Positions 1 through 12,274 of a DNA stretch of 64,000 nt are shown here, one piece after another. The DNA is taken from assembly GCA_930367205.1 (NCBI GenBank), contig OV884011.1, forward strand, positions 108,801,139-108,865,138. The letters run 5' to 3'. The notes beneath the pieces are model-generated. The model saw nothing but the letters and a program-made list of their open reading frames with translations. It was not told where the DNA came from and made no database searches. The DNA comes from Acanthosoma haemorrhoidale. Taxonomy: Eukaryota; Arthropoda; Insecta; Hemiptera; Acanthosomatidae. Both the position numbers and the translations under genes were made by a program. Position 1 is the stretch's first letter. The number at the start of each line of letters is the position of its first letter.

Positions 1-47
1 TCTAGTCATTCTCATCTTCCTGCATCCTCGATTCCTCCTCCCTGGCG

Positions 48-518
48 CTAGTGTCCATCATCGCTTGTGCACACGCACTCGTTGGGGAACCCTTCTTTCC
101 TCCCTGTCTCTTTTGCTAGCTGCACTTTCAGTATGATGGACAAAAATCCCTTCCTACCTTCTTCCTCTTCAGCGCTGATCGTTTTTCTCATCTTTTCTGT
201 TATTTGCTTATAGTGAACTGCAAGGCCTGCCGCATACTTGCCGCTGCTCTGCCTCGGAGACCTCGTTTCCCTAAACATCTGGAAGATATCTTCTTCCGGG
301 GTCCACCGCCCTTCTCTGTTAATCTCGTCTTCACCGTTTTCCAGAGGGTTTCTTAATCCGCTTGGATCTGATTGAGGATACTCCTCTTGACTTGACATAT
401 CAAGGCCGCTCTCAGCGACTCCACGTCCATAGATTTCAGTAGATTTTCCTACGCTTTTGCCACAGATTAATGGCGTGATGCGGTTTCCTCCCTTCAAGAA
501 ATAGTTCAGCTCTCCCAA
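48..518 (-). CDS. Orphan ORF, 156 codons, unknown product
   Basis: An open frame of 156 codons lies in a stretch clearly richer in G+C than the surrounding AT-rich DNA, which argues that it is, or recently was, coding. The predicted protein is hydrophilic and charged, with an acidic patch (EEEEGRK near residue 118) and a WTPEED motif near residue 72; no signal peptide or membrane segment is visible. I do not recognise the family. A WTPEED-type start could hint at a Myb/SANT-like DNA-binding segment or at transposon ORF1/gag material, but neither is demonstrated. The ORF has no visible splice signals that I can defend and lies at the window edge, so the gene could continue outside. It could also be a fragment of a mobile element. 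Confidence 0.3.
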   Translation of the reverse strand: MGELNYFLKGGNRITPLICGKSVGKSTEIYGRGVAESGLDMSSQEEYPQSDPSGLRNPLENGEDEINREGRWTPEEDIFQMFRETRSPRQSSGKYAAGLAVHYKQITEKMRKTISAEEEEGRKGFLSIILKVQLAKETGRKEGFPNECVCTSDDGH

Positions 519-810
519 CTCGCCGGAGTTCCGAAATCGCTTGAAAAGGCTTTCTTGTGTTTTCTTAAAGCTTTAATTTAAATTGTATCTAAAAATCTGT
601 TTTGTTTCTAATCATAGAATACATAGTTTGTTATTGCGATTATATGTTCCGGTATCCTTCCCATGTTATTGTATTGTCGATAACAAACATTATACACTTG
701 AACTCAAGAGAAAGACAAACTTTTATTATTCTGACAATCCTACACTTATAGGATCATGGGTTGTTAAATCCTATGCTAGTATTTATTTACAATACAGTCA
801 TACTCCTATT

Positions 811-900
811 GTTTCCGACCTAACAAAGCTTTTATTTCACTAGCTGTTATTCATTTTATTATCATCTTCATGTTGAGGTCGGAGACTTTTCAGACCATCT
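811..900. repeat. Mariner-type MITE fragment, copy 1
   Basis: The segment runs from GTTTCCGACCTAACAAAGC to GGAGACTTTTCAGACC and matches a second copy at 46459-46545. The right end has the reverse complement of a GGTCTGAAAAGT..CCGACCT motif, a style of terminal repeat seen in mariner elements. The left terminal repeat is truncated here. It has no coding capacity and would be a non-autonomous deletion derivative. Confidence 0.5.
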
Positions 901-1267
901 ATATATAAGTTAACGTTCGTTGGTTTTAGGACTCGAAGAAAATGAAAAAGGGTAATAGAAAAGATACGCAAGGAAGTTAGTACAATACTGTTTATCCAGA
1001 GTTCATAATGCTGTATTTATGGGATGTTTACATCCCGAAGTTTGGGGATTAAGCCTGGCCACTCCCGGTGCCCGGACCTTAATTTGTATATATATATATA
1101 TATATTATTATATAGGCCAGTAAAAGTGGTATCAATTTAGTAAATCCATGATCATTTATTATTGCGCTCGTAGATCACAATTTCACATAATTTTTAAATA
1201 GTAGGAAAAATAAAATAAAGACCTACTCAAGAAAAAGAAAAAAAAACAAACAAAAACCTTGTATATA
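901..1267. other. Intergenic, no gene seen
   Basis: AT-rich DNA with a short (TA)n run near 1086-1106 and a small GC-richer patch at about 1030-1080. No ORF or RNA gene is supported. Confidence 0.6.
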
Positions 1268-1480
1268 CAGTTGACTCTCTATAAATTGAACCTTAATAGC
1301 TCGAATTCTTTCATAAGACGATTTTTTTTCTAATCCCTTGACAAAACCTTGTTCTGTCGAAAAAAAACAAGAAAATAACCCCAAATATTTTCACTAGAAA
1401 TGTTACCTCTATAAGTCAAAGGAACGAGCTATTTACCTCTACAGCACGAAGAAAGCCAAATTTATGGGTGTTGAGATGTG
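1268..1480 (+). mobile_element. Pogo/Tigger-like transposon end (remnant)
   Basis: Starting directly after a TA dinucleotide is CAGTTGACTCTCTATAAATT, the style of pogo/Tigger (Tc1-mariner superfamily) termini, which begin CAGT and carry CTCTATAA repeats. Subterminal CTCTATAAGT and CTCTACAG motifs recur near 1410 and 1437. I found no transposase ORF and no matching opposite terminus, so this is an end fragment or a decayed MITE. Confidence 0.4.
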
Positions 1481-1994
1481 CTGTCGATGAATTATGTGAT
1501 AGTTGGACTACAGCGCATCATCCCAACTCCACTATGCCACTCTAAAACATGCAGGTTTTAACGTGGCACTACCATATTCATAGACTGCATGAGAAGTCGA
1601 TAACTCGGCCAGCTGACAGATGCTAAAATCCTATTTCCCAAAGGCAAATTGGTGTACTGAAATAATGTTTTGATCTGGCAGTAGTTATAATTTCACATGG
1701 AATTGGTGGATTGTTTTGTGACCCTTGTAAGAACAAAGAATTTCCAAAGGATTGGGAAAAAAGTTGAAATAAAACTGGTGACCTAATTAAATTTATATTT
1801 TAAATATCCTTGTACATTCTGAAATATATTTCATTATTATGAAAATATCTGTAAATTAAGTAATATGTAATAATATCGAATATATCAATATAACTAAATA
1901 AACAAGATGTAGTTTCACAGTGTGCGTGTTTTTGTATTTAAATTGTAATGATATCACCCTATCCTCCAGCACAGTCATTACACTGCACCACACA
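1481..1994. other. Intergenic, no gene seen
   Basis: AT-rich sequence without a supportable gene. It leads into the dispersed repeat at 1995. Confidence 0.6.
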
Positions 1995-2130
1995 ACCCTA
2001 TAATCCTTCCTCGAAAACTAAAGCGGCAGTGGCCCCATGACCTGCTATAAATGCGTGACAGTCCTGGAAATGGCCAGTTTCTCCAATCATGTCATGAGCG
2101 TCTGTGGATCCACGGATACGAGTGTGTGGG
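1995..2130. repeat. Dispersed repeat, copy 1 (pair with 24834-24985)
   Basis: This block shares with 24834-24985 the phrases AATCCT(T)CCTCGA, CTAAAGCGGYAGTGGCC and TGAGCGTCTGTGG, in the same order and at similar spacing. The copies are clearly diverged. No terminal structure or coding frame is recognisable, so the family is unknown. Confidence 0.5.
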
Positions 2131-5100
2131 GCTAGACTCCTACATACATGCATTTACCGGATACAATCATGCTTATTCTCTGTATCTCAATTTGTTTTTA
2201 CTCAATCAGACTAAAACTGATTGGAAGCATTGGAACTCCAACCGGGACCTGATTTTGTAATTAAGTATTCATTCCTTCCATGCATTTATCCATGAGTATA
2301 ATATTTTAGGTCGAGTGAGAGATTTTTTGGCATTCGTGTTCCGTCTACAATTTTCTCAATCTAAAAATTAATTTGAAAAACAGATATAACCATTTCAACT
2401 TTCTTCCTGAACTCAGAAAAAAGTTCAAATCACTTTGTTCGGTCTATACCCCTTCCCTTTTTACAAATTAAACTCATCCACCATCTACAAAGATCTTGGC
2501 TTCGAGATCCCCTTCATATTAACGTCTAACATTGTCACACTCCTTATGTCTTACCAGTTATTCTTCTTATACTTTTCCTACTTTCTTACTTCTGGTTTAT
2601 CTACTCCACCAATCCAGTTTGACCCTTACAACATTGCAAAATATACAAAATGCAACAATAAGCAGTATCAAAGTATTTTGCTGTATTACTCGTTACTCGT
2701 TATTTGCTCGTGTTACTCGTTGTATTGCTGCATTATTCGTTAAAATTACATTTACTATCATAAAATTGGCAATCACTTTCAAAAGAAGTATGTTTTATTC
2801 TCAAAATTCCCTTTTTAATAGGATATACGGACCAGATGGTGATAATTATTCCAGCCCAATGAAGGATTCGATTGAGGCTTCTCCTTGCAGAGATAACTTT
2901 CTCCTTGTAAATAACGACTTTCAATAAACTGAAGTGTACATAAAAGAAAAGAAAAAAGTTAATTCAACGGCTATTTAAAACCTTTGGTATCGCTAAGTAA
3001 ATAATATTTAGAAGTTTAATTTAAAATCACCGTCAGTAACATTTGTCTAATACACGTTAAATTAAATATCACTGGAGGGGGGGGGGGTAAAGAGTTAACA
3101 AGTACTAATATTTTACATAAATAAACAATAATTAAGGTCACCAGTTTCAGTAATATCGTGACTAAAGGGTTGAGCTTTTTGATTTGAGTTCAATAGCAAT
3201 CGGGTTCTATGTTTGTATGAACATACAGTATTTCTGGATGTTTATAAGTAAATTTGAAATTTAGCGTCTCTTTACGGTTAGATAAGTTCTTCGGAGAACC
3301 AGTGGCTTAACACTTTACAGACAAATATAGATTTTTATATAATTCTGCGTTTAGTTTTTTTATTATTATTTTTTTTTACTTTCATCCAAAACCTTTATAC
3401 AAACTTGTAGAAATTTTGTGATCAATGTTTTTATCACGGCATACATTGAGTGGTCAATACGGGAAGGAAACTTGAGCAAAACAGGCATTGTTTTAAAAGA
3501 AACCAATAGAAAACGCGAATATATTCAGTTGCATTCCAAGTTGGTTTTAGTTGTTTCCTATGTAAATGTTTTAGCAAAGTATTTAAAATAAACAATAAAT
3601 AATTTAAAAAAAATGATACGCCAGGGCAGGGGGTGGCGTTCTCTATTCCCAAAGTCTAAATTCTGGCGAATCGATCGCCGTAAAATACGCTATTTTACGC
3701 GCCTGTTGTATTTAACCTGATAATTAAAGCTTAAATGAACTGATAGAACGATTCTTATATAAAATAAAACAAAGACACTAATGGAGCGATCAATCTTTCA
3801 ATACTATAAGAGCTTACACTCGGCTATCTTCAATGTTAATTCACCAAATTATAAGATGGGCTACCTGAAAAGGCCGGGACATAGACAACGAGAGAACACC
3901 GAGGACTTACTTGACATGCATGGGAAGGCCGAAGCTAGGTAGAGCATGGATAGGTAATACTGGTGAAGCGACCACAACAGCAACGGACTTGGAATATCAG
4001 ATGAGGGTCCACTTTCAACTGGTTTGGATATATCAGGTGCCTCTGATCCCTTGGATTGCGTCCCTTGACAGATTAATTGCAGGAGCCGGTGAACAAAAGG
4101 GAGAGTTTACAAAGCTCTATGTAATATTTTACCACTTTAAAACGTGACAAGTCTGTCAAATGACGATTATTTCTTAATTACGAATACTTGAAGACGATTT
4201 ATTAGCAGGTTATTTTAAATCTGGTGGCAATCAAATTAAAAAAAAATCACTCCTGGATCCTAAGTTTGCAATCCCCAATCCGCTCACTTATTATTAGGGT
4301 TATTAGAGTATATGGTACATACTCTTTAACGATCTCAGTGGGAGGATAAGTTCACTCCAAGCAACCTCGCCCTTGTGACCTCTTGGTTTCTCCACGTCCT
4401 AATACTGCAAAATTTATGACCCATCCTTAATCTACGGTTTTCCATAGCAGGAATTCTGGCAAGTTGGTGAAGTGGCCGTGGAGTGCGTTCTTGGTGCCAT
4501 TGCTTGGGGTGATGGTTGGTAACGTTGTGAAACAGATCGCCAAACCCTCAAATTGCTTGACATCTTCTAAATGGATAATCAGTACGAAACCCCACTGTTT
4601 GATTCCATCACACTTTTCAATTTGGTAAATAATTAAACGATTCCGGTCAATTTAAGAAACTCCACTCTGCATGACTGTAACAATAAATACTCATAGGAAT
4701 ATGAACGAATGTGTATGCCACCAATACTTACTTTGGAATGAATGAGGAGGCCTAATGTGGAGTTGCCAGCCCCCACTTCGCAGTCCTGACGATAATTACT
4801 AAATTTTCTCGAAAGGATCAAGTTATGATGTTCCAACTGAAGACTGGTCACAAAGAAATGTAGGAGATTCTGTATATAAATTATAGTAAATACCATCTAG
4901 TAGAAACAGTTACACAGCTATTTTGGTGGTGAAAAGAACATAATATTTTCCGCTGACATTTATATTTAAAAAAACAATACACGTTGTTTTTTATCTAGTA
5001 GGCATCCAGAATGATATAGTTCTTCAGGTATTTAACAATATAACCTCATACAGAAATAATTACTGTATTTATCCTGTCTACTGACAAATGGACAGCTCGT

Positions 5101-7055
5101 GTGAATGATAATCATAGCAAATAGAAGATAATATGTGATAATACACAAGTTAAGAATATGAAACGCTACCTTGCCCCAGGCACACTGCTAACCTGTTTGC
5201 TTCAAGAGCAGACTAATAGAGAATCCTATGTCGCCGGCGTATTAGCATTTTATCTGATTATGCTAATATAATTGTGGTCGTTGTAAATATCGAAATTTTA
5301 CAAAAGCCTGTAGTGTTGACATTTCCGATTGGAGTTCTGTCTTATCATTATTTTCCCATACAAAGGCAACTATGTATCTTGACATTTAACTGGATAAGCT
5401 TAAAAAATTTAACTGTCAATGTTTTCCTATTATTACTTCTCCATAACACTCCTAGACTTAGATGCTTGCTTACTTAACCTGATTATTTTATTTATATATA
5501 TCATTATTTCCAGCTTGACTTGACAGCCATACCCATACATGGATACCATATGGATAACAGATAACATATAAATTAGATTGAGCAGAATAGGGCGTGGTCC
5601 CTTTAAGAGACATCCCTACCTAATATAATTTCGTAACAATATCCTTCATGTCAATATGAGTTTACTATTCACTTTTATCTTCTTCTTTTTATCACTTTGT
5701 TACTCCTTTTAAAATTGTATATGCGTAATTTTTTTCTAAAACTTGTATTATCTTCACCTTTAGTCTGGCTGTGTCACTTCTAATGTGTAAATTTCCTAAA
5801 ATAGGCGGAACAGTTGTATTCAATCGGAAAGTTCTCACTACTTCGTGTCCACCCTGTATCATTTCTTTGTATTCCCATTCAAAGATACGATTCACTAACG
5901 AATCGGTATGTTACAACATACGATTGAGGTGTCTGTTTTCAAACCTGATCTACCAGTGTACTTCACCACTGAAGGGCAATGAAGAAAGAGAGCACACTGA
6001 ATTTCTAACTAACTTGGGGCCCTGTTGTAGTTTACTCATAACTACTTCAACTATATCAAACATAGAGAGGTAATCATCACAGAGTTCAACAAATGCCCCT
6101 CCCAATCATAATCAAATCATTTTAAATGCTTAAATCCGTAGCTTGTATAACCTTCGTCCTCCTCTCAAACAGTGTAAACCTGGGAATGATATCTTCTAAA
6201 TTTCTTTCTTGACCATCTTCAATTCAGTTCTGGAGTTCGTTAAAAGCAGTACTAAACAGTCCTTGAAACACAATCATTGGATTTTTTCGTTGTCTCCATG
6301 TTTTTAAACTATTCAACTAAAATCTGTGGTCACTAAATTCATTTATAAGACAAAGCCGTCAAATGTTCGGGGAACATTTACTAAATAATCACAACTCCAA
6401 ATGTATTTCCTTAATCCACAGTTATCCTTTATTATGAATACAGATTACTCTTATAAACATGGATTAGTTTATAATTTATTAACACCGCTTAAAAGCGTAG
6501 TACCACAATACAATATGGCGTCTTGCATCGATTTTTTCCATGAAGATGATGGAGCTATAAGTAATGTCAACTTAGCAAATAACTAACCGAATTACTATTC
6601 TCTTTATCCAACAAGATCGTTCATGGACACCTTGCTGCAGATCATATTGTTTCCTAAAAAACCATTCTATATTGGATCAGAGAAACTAGTAGTGTGTTGA
6701 TCATATTACTATTTTACATGAAGGTACGATTTTCTGACCAGGTTAATGTAATTTAAAAAAATGGAATATGTGAAATAGACAGAATAGAATAAGCTTTTAA
6801 AACGTCAAAACTATTAGAAACGGTGGAGAAAGATCTGGAAACAGAATATCTGTTAGTTGTTTGTTTGTATCAAAGTAATTTTATGAAAATTTTTTGCTAC
6901 GATCGATAATTGTTTAGTGTTAAAGGGGATTACTGATAAAAGTGCGGGATTAAAGAAAGTGCCGGACTGGGGAAAGATGCAGTACGATTGAAGGATGCAC
7001 ATTATCAGGCTATACAATTGAATTTGTGTACATGAGTTCTATATTATCTTCTAGA
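2131..7055. other. Intergenic, no gene seen
   Basis: About 4.9 kb of AT-rich DNA. Open frames up to 131 codons (for example 2532-2927) are low-complexity and show no family features. A slightly GC-richer patch at about 3860-4110 was checked on both strands without finding a recognisable product. A 67-codon minus-strand frame at 5692-5895 looks protein-like but could not be placed in a family. Confidence 0.5.
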
Positions 7056-7403
7056 TCACATGTTCACATTTTCAAGGACGTCTATATGGTAAGCATATTT
7101 CTTCACAACGCAAGCCAACCTAGAAAGATCAACGAGTTTCCTGTCGGGGTCGTTGCAATTTACGGTCTTGTTTTTCAAAACCTTGCTGAGCAAGTGATAA
7201 TGAACAACGGCAACTAAGATACTTACAGAGCTACCTGCAATGGCCCTTAGATTAACATTGACCAGAAATAAACAACAGAAGTCTAGCCATTTATCCGATC
7301 CAACCACAGCTGCTGCCTCCCGAAGGACAACCGCGGAGGTAAACACAGGTGAGAAAGATTTATCGAAGACGTTTCTCAGATTAGCAATACTGACAAAGAC
7401 CAC
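7056..7403 (-). pseudogene. Orphan ORF with membrane-protein character (possible exon or receptor relic)
   Basis: A frame of about 115 codons on the minus strand has a more balanced base composition than its surroundings. It contains one strongly hydrophobic stretch (LDFCCLFLVNVN to SSVSILVAVVHYHLL, about residues 40-72), followed by a polar, helical-looking segment ending in HIDVLENVN. The frame can be entered from a TTTGTCAG acceptor-like site at about 7390 and has no good ATG. The hydrophobic segment followed by a charged loop and paired leucines recalls insect gustatory or odorant receptor exons, but no diagnostic motif is present. It may be a diverged receptor exon, a pseudogene or chance. 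No neighbouring exon was found. Confidence 0.25.
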
Positions 7404-7434
7404 CTACCTATTAAGCGTTAATCACGCTAGCTGA

Positions 7435-9276
7435 CTTGTTCATAAAATAGCGATAACTTAAAGCCACCGGTACCATAATATACAGCAAAGCATACCAAGA
7501 ATGAAAACCATTCATACATTTCCTCGGAGCATACATTTCATTAATAGACGTTCATCTACTCTGTGAATATGCGCGTCGTCACAATGGGTAGGTCTCATCA
7601 ATCTTTATTACCTTCGTCAGCTCCTAGTATTTAACTCAGGATTATATATGTGGCATACTAATGGTGATGAAACCATATCGGCAGGTGACAAATGATCATC
7701 ACTTGTTGGGAATTCTTCCACATGATCAATCAGTATATAATTAATCTCCGAATAAATTAAATATAATTTAAGAAGAAATAAAAAATATACAGAACTTTAA
7801 CACACTCACCACCAACATTCTTCAACTAATAAACACGAAATTCTTAGATTCTACTCGCATGTGAAAGATATAAATGTGAAGTTTAACTGAACTTTTTATT
7901 TGAATACTTATTTAATGAATTTGATTAAAAGATCCTTCAGCACAAATCTGCACTGTACAAATTGCTAACATTTCTAAGCATGTCAAGAAACTAAATACAT
8001 ATATTGCAATGTATCATAAACAAAAGGAAGTAAAGTCAAATGCAAATACATTATAACAATGATTGTCAGATCAATTTGCCACCAGTAAATAGTGAGGCCT
8101 GAAGAATGTGAGTCTTGTGTCCATCTCTAAAGTTGTGTGGTAATATTTATAAAAATTAATGAAAAGAATCCCTTTGTGTGTCTACCAACAAATTTATTTT
8201 ATTTTAATTCAAGCCCTTTCGCTTGTAACTAGTCGGTATTTATTTTGTCCTATTTATATTTAAATCGACGAAGTTTAGCTATTCCTGGTTCTCTATTTCT
8301 GATTATCTATATTTTTTTAAAGTTTTTAAGACCACTTAGAAGTTTAATTTTCTCATGTTCGGTCCCGTACATACACGTTATAATGCCGTCATAGTACCAA
8401 ATCAAAAATAAGTATACATTATCAAACAAGTCCCAATTCTTTTCTTCTGTTGAATATTTTATCATTAATTAGTCGCTAAAAAAACAATAAAAATAACGGA
8501 GATGCAGGCAAGATAAAACAAATAAGCTGCTATACCACAATTTTGTATAGTGAATAATTAAAAATAATACAACATGAAATTCAGATATAGGTGAATGCAT
8601 TCAACAAATCACAATACTAGAAAACTGGACACTATTTATACAACATAAACTTCATAATAAAAACAAAAGACTATTAATTTTGTGGATGGGTCTTATTCAT
8701 ATATGGTGTATGGTAATGTTTCTATAGATTCATCGAAAAATTATTTCAAGCTCGTTTGTAGCTAAATTGTCTCTCATCATGTGAATAAACTTGACTCTCT
8801 GAATCCAAAGTATCATGTTACATAAGGATAATATTCTAAGAAGTTAAAAGTTGGGAAGGCTATTATTCCATTTTGAACTCCCCAAAACCGACATCTCACA
8901 ATAAATAAAATTTAATTATTTTGATGAAATGAACCCATCCCCATGGAGGGACTCAAACCCTAAATGGCAGCTTGTGTGCTGTAAATGGGTATAATGGTGG
9001 TAATTAATGTGCCTGGTGGTGAATGGAGGGACAATAGGCATGTACCTACTGTGTGTTAAACACGGAAACATTCGCATAAACTGGTAATTCTAATTGCCCA
9101 TGATTACGTATCCCAGTAATTAATTACTGCTGCTAATTTAGTAATACCAATAATAAGAAGAAGGAGAAGAAATTATCAGTTAAAAAGTGATAATTAAACG
9201 TAAGTGCAGTGTGAGGAAGATAAGGGATCTGGCGACTAATAGCCACTCCTTCCTTACCTGAAGACAACTAGACCTG
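7435..9276. other. Intergenic, no gene seen
   Basis: AT-rich sequence. A B-box-like motif (reverse of GGACTCAAACCC, about 8950) lacks a convincing A box. Nothing else is supported. Confidence 0.6.
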
Positions 9277-10042
9277 CTTATTTATACCTGACCCTCGGGA
9301 CACTCTCCCAATCTACCTCATTATATACACTAACAAGGACCAGTTTTCTGGCGAGCCTATTTTACCAATACTCACTAAGTTATAATTTCACAGATAATTA
9401 CGTGGCGTACAGCGAGGTTTCCTTTTACATCATTGCCTTATCTTCTCTCAGCTCGATGTTCGTGTTTCTATTATTGTTCATACATTTCAGATTCCTTACA
9501 AAAAAATTAGTTACAATTTCATATTGAATACCCTGTCAATGTATTTATGAAATAAACACAAGCCGAATAATGGACGAAGAAAGTAAACAGCATTAACTTG
9601 AACCCACACATGAGACTCAATTTACAAGAACTTAATCGACAACAATACAGATTGGAGAAAAAACATAAAAACTAATCAAGACCTTAATAAATTGGAAGAT
9701 AAATTCTTACAGGACTTATTAACAGGACTAGTGGGAATTGTTAAAGGGACAAAACTTAACGTCAAACAAAATAGTTAATGCCTCTTAACCAATCTAATCA
9801 CTCTTATCACTATATACCAATCTGGAAATACGGACTAGAGTTTATTTATACCTAACCCTCAGGATCCACTCCCAATCTATCTCATTATATACACTTAACT
9901 AGGACCTGTTTTTGGCGAGCCTATTTTACCAATACTCACAAAGTTATAATTTCACCGGGAATCACTAAATTCTTACAGGACTTATTAACAGGACTAGTGG
10001 GAATAGTTGGGAACAAAACGAAACTGTCAAACAAAATAGTTA
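9277..10042. repeat. Broken tandem repeat, units A1-B1-A2-B2
   Basis: Unit A (9277-9391) recurs at 9842-9955, sharing TTTATACCT, CTCATTATATACACT and GGCGAGCCTATTTTACC. Unit B (9701-9778) recurs at 9967-10042, sharing AAATTCTTACAGGACTTATT and GGACTAGTGGGAAT. In the second copy A and B are adjacent; in the first they are separated by about 310 bp. This suggests a tandem duplication of an A-B unit with a later insertion in one copy or a deletion in the other. The family is not recognised and no ORF is involved. Confidence 0.6.
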
Positions 10043-10281
10043 AAACTAAATTTCACCAAATCTTATCCAATCCTCCTAATCGCCTACCACAGTTATTATA
10101 TAGCCTTGTGACCTGCTGTGAACTCTTCACAGTGGGAATCCTGAGGTATATGAAACCATCCTAATAGTTTTTAAAACTTACGGTCTCAAACGTTATGGAA
10201 CAGCAAATCACTCTAACCATGAACATCTAAAACGTCCAATCAAAAGTCCTGAGAACTGTACTAATAAATGCTCCCTTCTAC

Positions 10282-10286
10282 GTTTC
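10282..10286. repeat. Target-site duplication of gypsy A, left (GTTTC)
   Basis: The five bases before the left LTR equal the five bases after the right LTR (14670-14674). This shows that gypsy A is bounded exactly by 10287 and 14669. Confidence 0.85.
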
Positions 10287-10486
10287 TGTTATGTTCTTTT
10301 TAATAGTAACAAAAGCACACACATGTCGGAGTACGTGAGAAAACATATATATTTTATAAAGTGGACAAGTAAGTAGTGGTACATAAAGATGGAATCTATT
10401 TTACTGAATGCCAAAGGTAACATGAAGGTTATAACTGATAATAAAAGGCGGCACAAGGCTGCGCGCGAAATATTACAGACACAACA
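10287..10486 (-). repeat. Gypsy A 3' LTR
   Basis: 200 bp, TG...CA bounded on the plus strand (TGTTATGTTC ... CACAACA). It repeats 14482-14669 with a 12-bp extra segment around 10370 and scattered substitutions. Confidence 0.85.
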
Positions 10487-11471
10487 GGTTCTCCCGTACT
10501 AAATTGAAAAACTCAGGTAACACAATCAAGTCATAATCATTAAATCGTGCCGGAAAGCGTATCTCACGACGAGGTCGGTCTTGATTCGGCGCTGCTGCTG
10601 GAGTTGGCGCTGCTGCTGGAGTAGGTGGAAGTCGGGGAACCTCAAATGATTGACTCGGTCCAAACGAAACGGATATTGGCTTTGGAACCAAAGTGGCCAC
10701 AATTTGGTCAATGTGGCCTTTTAGTATTCGCCCCGAAGAGTCGAGTCTGACCAAATAGTGCCGTTGGCCAAGTACTTTGATGACATCGCCGAACTGCCAA
10801 ATCTTCCTGTTGTCATAGTAAAAGCGGATCTGGACTCTCTCCCCTACCTTAAAAGAGCGTGCTGGTGCTGCTGTCACGCTTGATGGTTTAGGCTGGTAGG
10901 GAAAAGCATCAAGGTGCATGTGCAACTTTCGATGTGGATATTTTTCAGCTGGCGATTGGCCACAAGCAAGCGGCGTAGCTCGATAACGGAATAAGATGGA
11001 TTGCACTTTATCCTTCATAGGAGCAGGATCTGAGGATGGTGCCTTGAGGCGATGTTTTAAGGTTTGAATGCTGCGCTCGGCCAGACCGTTTGTCGCTGGT
11101 TGGCCTGGAGCAATGAATTTTTGAAAAATGCCGTTTGTTGATGTATAGGCTTTGAATTCACCACTTTGAAAAATGGTTGCATTGTCAGACACAAGCACAG
11201 TTGGATAACCGTGCGGTGCGAAAATTCTTTCCAGTAATGCTATGGTCCTGTAACTGATAGGTGCTTCCCGCTTAAATAGCATACCATCGACTATAGAATA
11301 CTCGGAGTCGCACGTAGTAGTCTGGTCATTTATGATTCGGGCTGATTCTGGATCCTTGCCCGTTTCATCTTTGATTATTGCTGCAGTGATGTTCTGGCTG
11401 GATATCTGGAAAACAAACGATTTCGCAGACTTGAGTGATTTCTTCTCCAATAGAGATGTCTCGAGACTCAT
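10473..11471 (-). pseudogene. Gypsy A integrase, internally deleted
   Basis: 332 codons. After an N-terminal linker ending in DGMLFKRE (residues about 63-70), the frame jumps straight to the middle of the integrase core: VSDNATIF (about residues 94-101) carries the second catalytic Asp and NGLAERSIQTLK (about 127-138) the catalytic Glu. The HHCC zinc-binding domain and first catalytic Asp normally lie between these two points and are absent, so the deletion kept the reading frame. The C-terminal part has the usual SH3-like GERVQIRF..DNRKIW segment and a Pro/Ala-rich tail. The stop lies just inside the 3' LTR. The product could not catalyse integration. Confidence 0.8.
10487..10499 (-). other. 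Gypsy A polypurine tract
   Basis: On the minus strand ACGGGAGAACC lies immediately upstream of the 3' LTR, the expected place and composition for the plus-strand DNA primer of an LTR retrotransposon. Confidence 0.55.
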
Positions 11472-11536
11472 CTTGACTACAGTGCGGAACAGGAGCTCTA
11501 GAAAGACAATCAGCGTTTGTGTTTTCTTTGCCCGAT

Positions 11537-12031
11537 TTATATTTGACCGAATAATAATGAGGCGTATCGTAGCAAGCGCGATGACGTCATTTGTGGGAGA
11601 GCTTTGTTCTGGTGAAAAATTCGAGATAATGGAGCATTATCAGTCACCAGAGTAAAATGAGTTCCATATAAATAATAGTGGAAGTAGAGAACACCGAAAA
11701 CTATTGCCAAAGCCTCGCGATCTGACTGACTGTAATCCTTCTCAGAGGGGTTAAGAGACCTAGATGAATAAGCGATTGGCCTTTCACAACCATTTATGAC
11801 ATGGCTCAGAACAGCATCCACCCCAAAAGGGCTGGCATCAGTTGTCAGGACCAAGGGTACTTTTGGGTCGAATGGTATAAGTACCCTGTCGCTGCAGAGT
11901 TCTTCTTTGATGCGTTGAAAAACTGTTTCACAAGCTGGTGACCAATTCCATTTGACCCCCTTGCATAGGAGAGCTCGAAGAGGGTGTGTGAGCGTTGAAG
12001 CGTCTGGAAAAAAACGCGAATAATATGACAC
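11537..12031 (-). pseudogene. Gypsy A RNase H and RT thumb
   Basis: 164 codons. The N-terminus (SYYSRFFPDASTLTHPL) is the RT-RNase H connection typical of Ty3/gypsy pol. The RNase H catalytic acidic residues are visible in TDASPFGVDAVLSH, in SQSDREALAIV and in TDNAPLSRI, although the usual Gly after GV is Asp. It is separated by a frame break from the RT fragment 12047-12274. The frame ends before the expected linker to integrase. RNase H would normally remove the RNA strand during reverse transcription. Confidence 0.8.
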
Positions 12032-12046
12032 AAGGCCAAGAAATCG

Positions 12047-12274
12047 TCAAAGCTCATCTGGATTTTCAGGTCTTGGCATCTTTTCAATAGCTGCAGCCCT
12101 TGCTGGGGATTTGCTGATCTTGTTGTATTCCACTACAAACCCAAGATACTCAATTTTAGACTGGAGAAAAACACATTTATCTTTGTTAAGGTGGAGATCA
12201 TGTTCTTTTAATCTTTGAAGCAGATTTCTTTGGACATTCTTCTTTTGTTTCACCATGTACGCCAATATCGTCAA
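12047..12274 (-). pseudogene. Gypsy A RT palm/thumb fragment
   Basis: 75 codons. The segment LKEHDLHLNKDKCVF followed by YLGFVV is the conserved region after the RT active site in Ty3/gypsy elements. It is one frame off from the main RT ORF (12198-12866), which shows a frameshift near 12240 directly after the active-site motif. It is the continuation of the same ancestral RT, not a separate gene. Confidence 0.75.

Noticed and set aside
8941..8985. B-box-like motif on the minus strand
   Set aside because: A box absent; insufficient for a SINE call.
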